The notes under the pieces are model-generated. The model had not been told where the DNA came from, made no database searches, and worked only from the letters and a program-made list of their open reading frames with translations. Made by a program: the position numbers and the translations under genes. 6,405 nt of DNA. Source: Alphaproteobacteria bacterium. Lineage in GTDB: Bacteria > Pseudomonadota > Alphaproteobacteria > Rhodobacterales > Rhodobacteraceae. Below, in pieces: positions 4,855 to 6,405 of the stretch; the first letter of the stretch is position 1; each line of letters starts with the position of its first letter. Location: the NCBI GenBank assembly GCA_030428025.1, contig JAUIBJ010000222.1:1-6405 (forward strand). The letters are read 5' to 3'.

Positions 4855-6348
4855 ATGTCTAATCGCGTCGAGCTCGTTTTTGGCCTCGTCGGCCCCATCG
4901 GATGCCCGATCAGTGAAGCACAAGATGCTCTCACGGCGGCGCTACACAGCGTAGGCTACGAAACCAGCACGATAGGCCTAAGCGAAGCAATCGACGAATT
5001 GTTGCAGATAAAGCATGTATGCGCGCTTGATAGAGGAAGCTCCGAGCTAGAGAGCAAAATTTCGAAAGGCAATGCCGTAAGATGGGCGTTTAAAAAAAAT
5101 TCAGTCCTAGCTGCAGAAGCGATCCAGCAGATTCGTCGCCAAAGACGTGAAATTCATGTAAATCTGGGAAGAAAAGACGATGAAGATCTGGAAGGACTTC
5201 CTGTTGATGAGCGGGCTTTCATCATTCGGCAGCTTAAACGCCCTGAAGAGATCGACTTACTTACACGCGCGTTTGGAAAGAGATTCATTCAAGTATCTGT
5301 GGTGTCGCCACTTTCGATGAGAGTTCAGTCATTAACACAGCGACTAATGAGCGAGCAAAGTGGTTGGACGTACGATGGATGTAAAAAACACGCGGAACAA
5401 TTGATTCGAACAGATCAAAACGAAGCAGACACTGATACAGGGCAAAGAATATCAAAAATTTTCCACCTTGGAGACGTCTTCCTTAACGGGAAGTCTAGCG
5501 AGGCGCTAGAGGAGTCCGGGAGAAGATTCATTGACGCTTTGTTTGGAAAGAATTCAATCGGCCCAACAAGAGACGAATACGGCAGTTACACTGCGAAAGC
5601 AGCTTCACTACGCTCTGTTGATCTTTCTCGTCAAGTGGGGGCAGCCATTTTCTCTAAAGATGGAGATCTTATTTCGGCGGGATGCAATGATGTGCCTAAA
5701 CCCCTTGGCGGAATTTATTGGGACGAAGATGTGCCGAAAAGGCGAGATATTGACGTTGGAGCTGAGGCAAATAAACGCGAAATCAACAGAATCGTTTTTG
5801 ATTTTCTTAAAATAATTAGTGCATTGGGTTTGCTTTCTCATGGAAGAAGCCCGGAGGAAATTCTTTCTGAGAAGGTTAACCGCGACGCAATTCTAGAATC
5901 ACTTGTCGGGGGTATTACTGAGTATGGTAGAATGGTTCATGCTGAAATGAACGCCCTTGCTGACGCCGCTCGCATGGGTCTGTCTACTAAAGGCTCTACA
6001 ATTTATGTTACGACCTACCCATGTCATAATTGCGCAAAACACCTAGTTGCCGCTGGAGTGTCTCGCGTCGTATTTGTTGAACCGTACCCAAAAAGCAAAG
6101 CGGAAGAATTGTTTCAAAACATCATTGAAGCCGAGGGCGACAATCCAGAAACTGTTTCAATAGAACATTTCTCAGGAATATCTCCTCGCAGATTTCGTGA
6201 CATTTTCGAGAAAGGCCGACGGCAAACCAAATCCGGTGATATTCAAAAATGGTATTTGGGGAAAATTGAACCGCGGCTGGGTGCCTTTGCAATTACGAAC
6301 ACGGAGCAGGAGTTGTTCGCAATTAGGGAAGGTCTTTTTTCTGACTGA
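4855..6348 (+). CDS. avcD: AvcD/DcdV-type anti-phage deoxycytidylate deaminase with N-terminal P-loop kinase-like domain (497 aa)
   Basis: Proteins of this two-domain family deaminate dCTP and dCMP on phage infection, draining the dC nucleotide pool and blocking phage replication. Residues about 5-230 are P-loop kinase-like: FGLVGPIGCPIS (9-20) is the loop, and IIRQLKRPEEIDLLTRAFGKRF (123-144, split as helix plus strand) is a typical family segment before a strand IQVSVVSP (145-152). Residues about 245-425 are the zinc deaminase: ISAGCNDVPKP (273-283), HAE at 362-364 (zinc His362, catalytic Glu364) and PCHNC at 389-393 (zinc Cys390 and Cys393). A further 70-residue tail follows. Length is close to the 532-residue Vibrio cholerae AvcD. 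The start is forced by a TGA at 4852-4854 in frame; the ribosome binding site is poor, which suits a toxic product. AT-rich codon use differs sharply from all left-hand genes, indicating transfer. Confidence 0.88.
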   Translation: MSNRVELVFGLVGPIGCPISEAQDALTAALHSVGYETSTIGLSEAIDELLQIKHVCALDRGSSELESKISKGNAVRWAFKKNSVLAAEAIQQIRRQRREIHVNLGRKDDEDLEGLPVDERAFIIRQLKRPEEIDLLTRAFGKRFIQVSVVSPLSMRVQSLTQRLMSEQSGWTYDGCKKHAEQLIRTDQNEADTDTGQRISKIFHLGDVFLNGKSSEALEESGRRFIDALFGKNSIGPTRDEYGSYTAKAASLRSVDLSRQVGAAIFSKDGDLISAGCNDVPKPLGGIYWDEDVPKRRDIDVGAEANKREINRIVFDFLKIISALGLLSHGRSPEEILSEKVNRDAILESLVGGITEYGRMVHAEMNALADAARMGLSTKGSTIYVTTYPCHNCAKHLVAAGVSRVVFVEPYPKSKAEELFQNIIEAEGDNPETVSIEHFSGISPRRFRDIFEKGRRQTKSGDIQKWYLGKIEPRLGAFAITNTEQELFAIREGLFSD

Positions 6349-6351
6349 CCC

Positions 6352-6405
6352 TCAAACCACCACCTCCAGCGCCTCCTGATCGCCCACCCCGAAGACCCGT
6401 TTGTA
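6352..6405 (-). CDS. C-terminal end of an unidentified protein, partial
   Basis: On the minus strand the last 17 codons, ending DQEALEVVV and then TGA (6354-6352), form a GC-rich reading frame with host-like codon use (CTG, GTG, GGC, GAG). Its stop lies only three bases from the convergent deaminase stop at 6346-6348. The fragment is too short to identify. The composition change at this point suggests it belongs to the original chromosome to the right of the insert. The call depends on codon style over 54 bases. Confidence 0.5.
   Translation of the reverse strand, partial: YKRVFGVGDQEALEVVV

Noticed and set aside
5608..5841. Minus-strand 77-codon frame and plus-strand 94-codon frame inside the deaminase gene
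   Set aside because: Both overlap the deaminase domain in other frames, with no ribosome binding site or motif.
4538..6405. Mobile-element ends, attachment-site repeats or tRNA at the edges of the AT-rich stretch
   Set aside because: I compared 4540-4620 with 6330-6405 by eye and found no shared direct or inverted repeat, no integrase or transposase and no tRNA.
1..6405. CRISPR array or retron-like structure
   Set aside because: No regularly spaced repeats, Cas gene or reverse transcriptase motif seen.

Overview
The left 4.5 kb is strongly GC-rich, with GC at nearly every third codon position (a directly counted row, 541-600, is 46/60 GC). Its genes are of the kind common in alphaproteobacteria, probably Rhodobacterales; the taxon is an inference from gene style, not from a marker gene. 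From about 4555 to 6348 the base composition drops sharply (row 5761-5820 is 18/60 GC). The last 57 bases are GC-rich again. The window therefore reads as host chromosome carrying a short, foreign-looking insert.

Layout. (1) 1-1623, minus: the first 541 codons of a hydantoinase/5-oxoprolinase subunit A (HyuA) gene that runs off the left edge. (2) 1819-2145, minus: a small DUF1127-like protein upstream of hyuA in the same direction. A 195-base gap separates the two and holds a short hairpin and a possible 21-codon leader ORF. (3) 2164-2260: a divergent control region with two strong inverted repeats and overlapping candidate promoters. (4) 2261-3187, plus: a GcvA-type LysR regulator, likely autoregulated and likely controlling the divergent operon. 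(5) 3184-3882, minus: a cytoplasmic NodB-fold polysaccharide deacetylase family protein whose stop codon overlaps the LysR stop within CTAG. (6) 4008-4537, plus: a parDE toxin-antitoxin operon with a candidate operator over its promoter. (7) 4538-4585: a hairpin between convergent genes. (8) 4586-4756, minus: an unrecognised 56-residue protein with a very good ribosome binding site. (9) 4855-6348, plus: a two-domain P-loop kinase-like/deoxycytidylate deaminase protein of the AvcD (DcdV/dCTP deaminase) anti-phage family. (10) 6352-6405, minus: the C-terminal end of another GC-rich, host-like gene.

How the parts fit. The left half looks like ordinary catabolic and regulatory chromosome: a LysR regulator beside a divergent hydantoinase operon. 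The right half is a small defence spot, with a parDE addiction module next to a nucleotide-depleting anti-phage deaminase. Described AvcID systems keep the deaminase silent with a small RNA (AvcI) encoded just 5' of avcD. Here that position holds both a well-formed small reading frame on the opposite strand and two adjacent plus-strand stem-loops, one with a GCGA tetraloop. What restrains this deaminase is the most interesting open question in the window.
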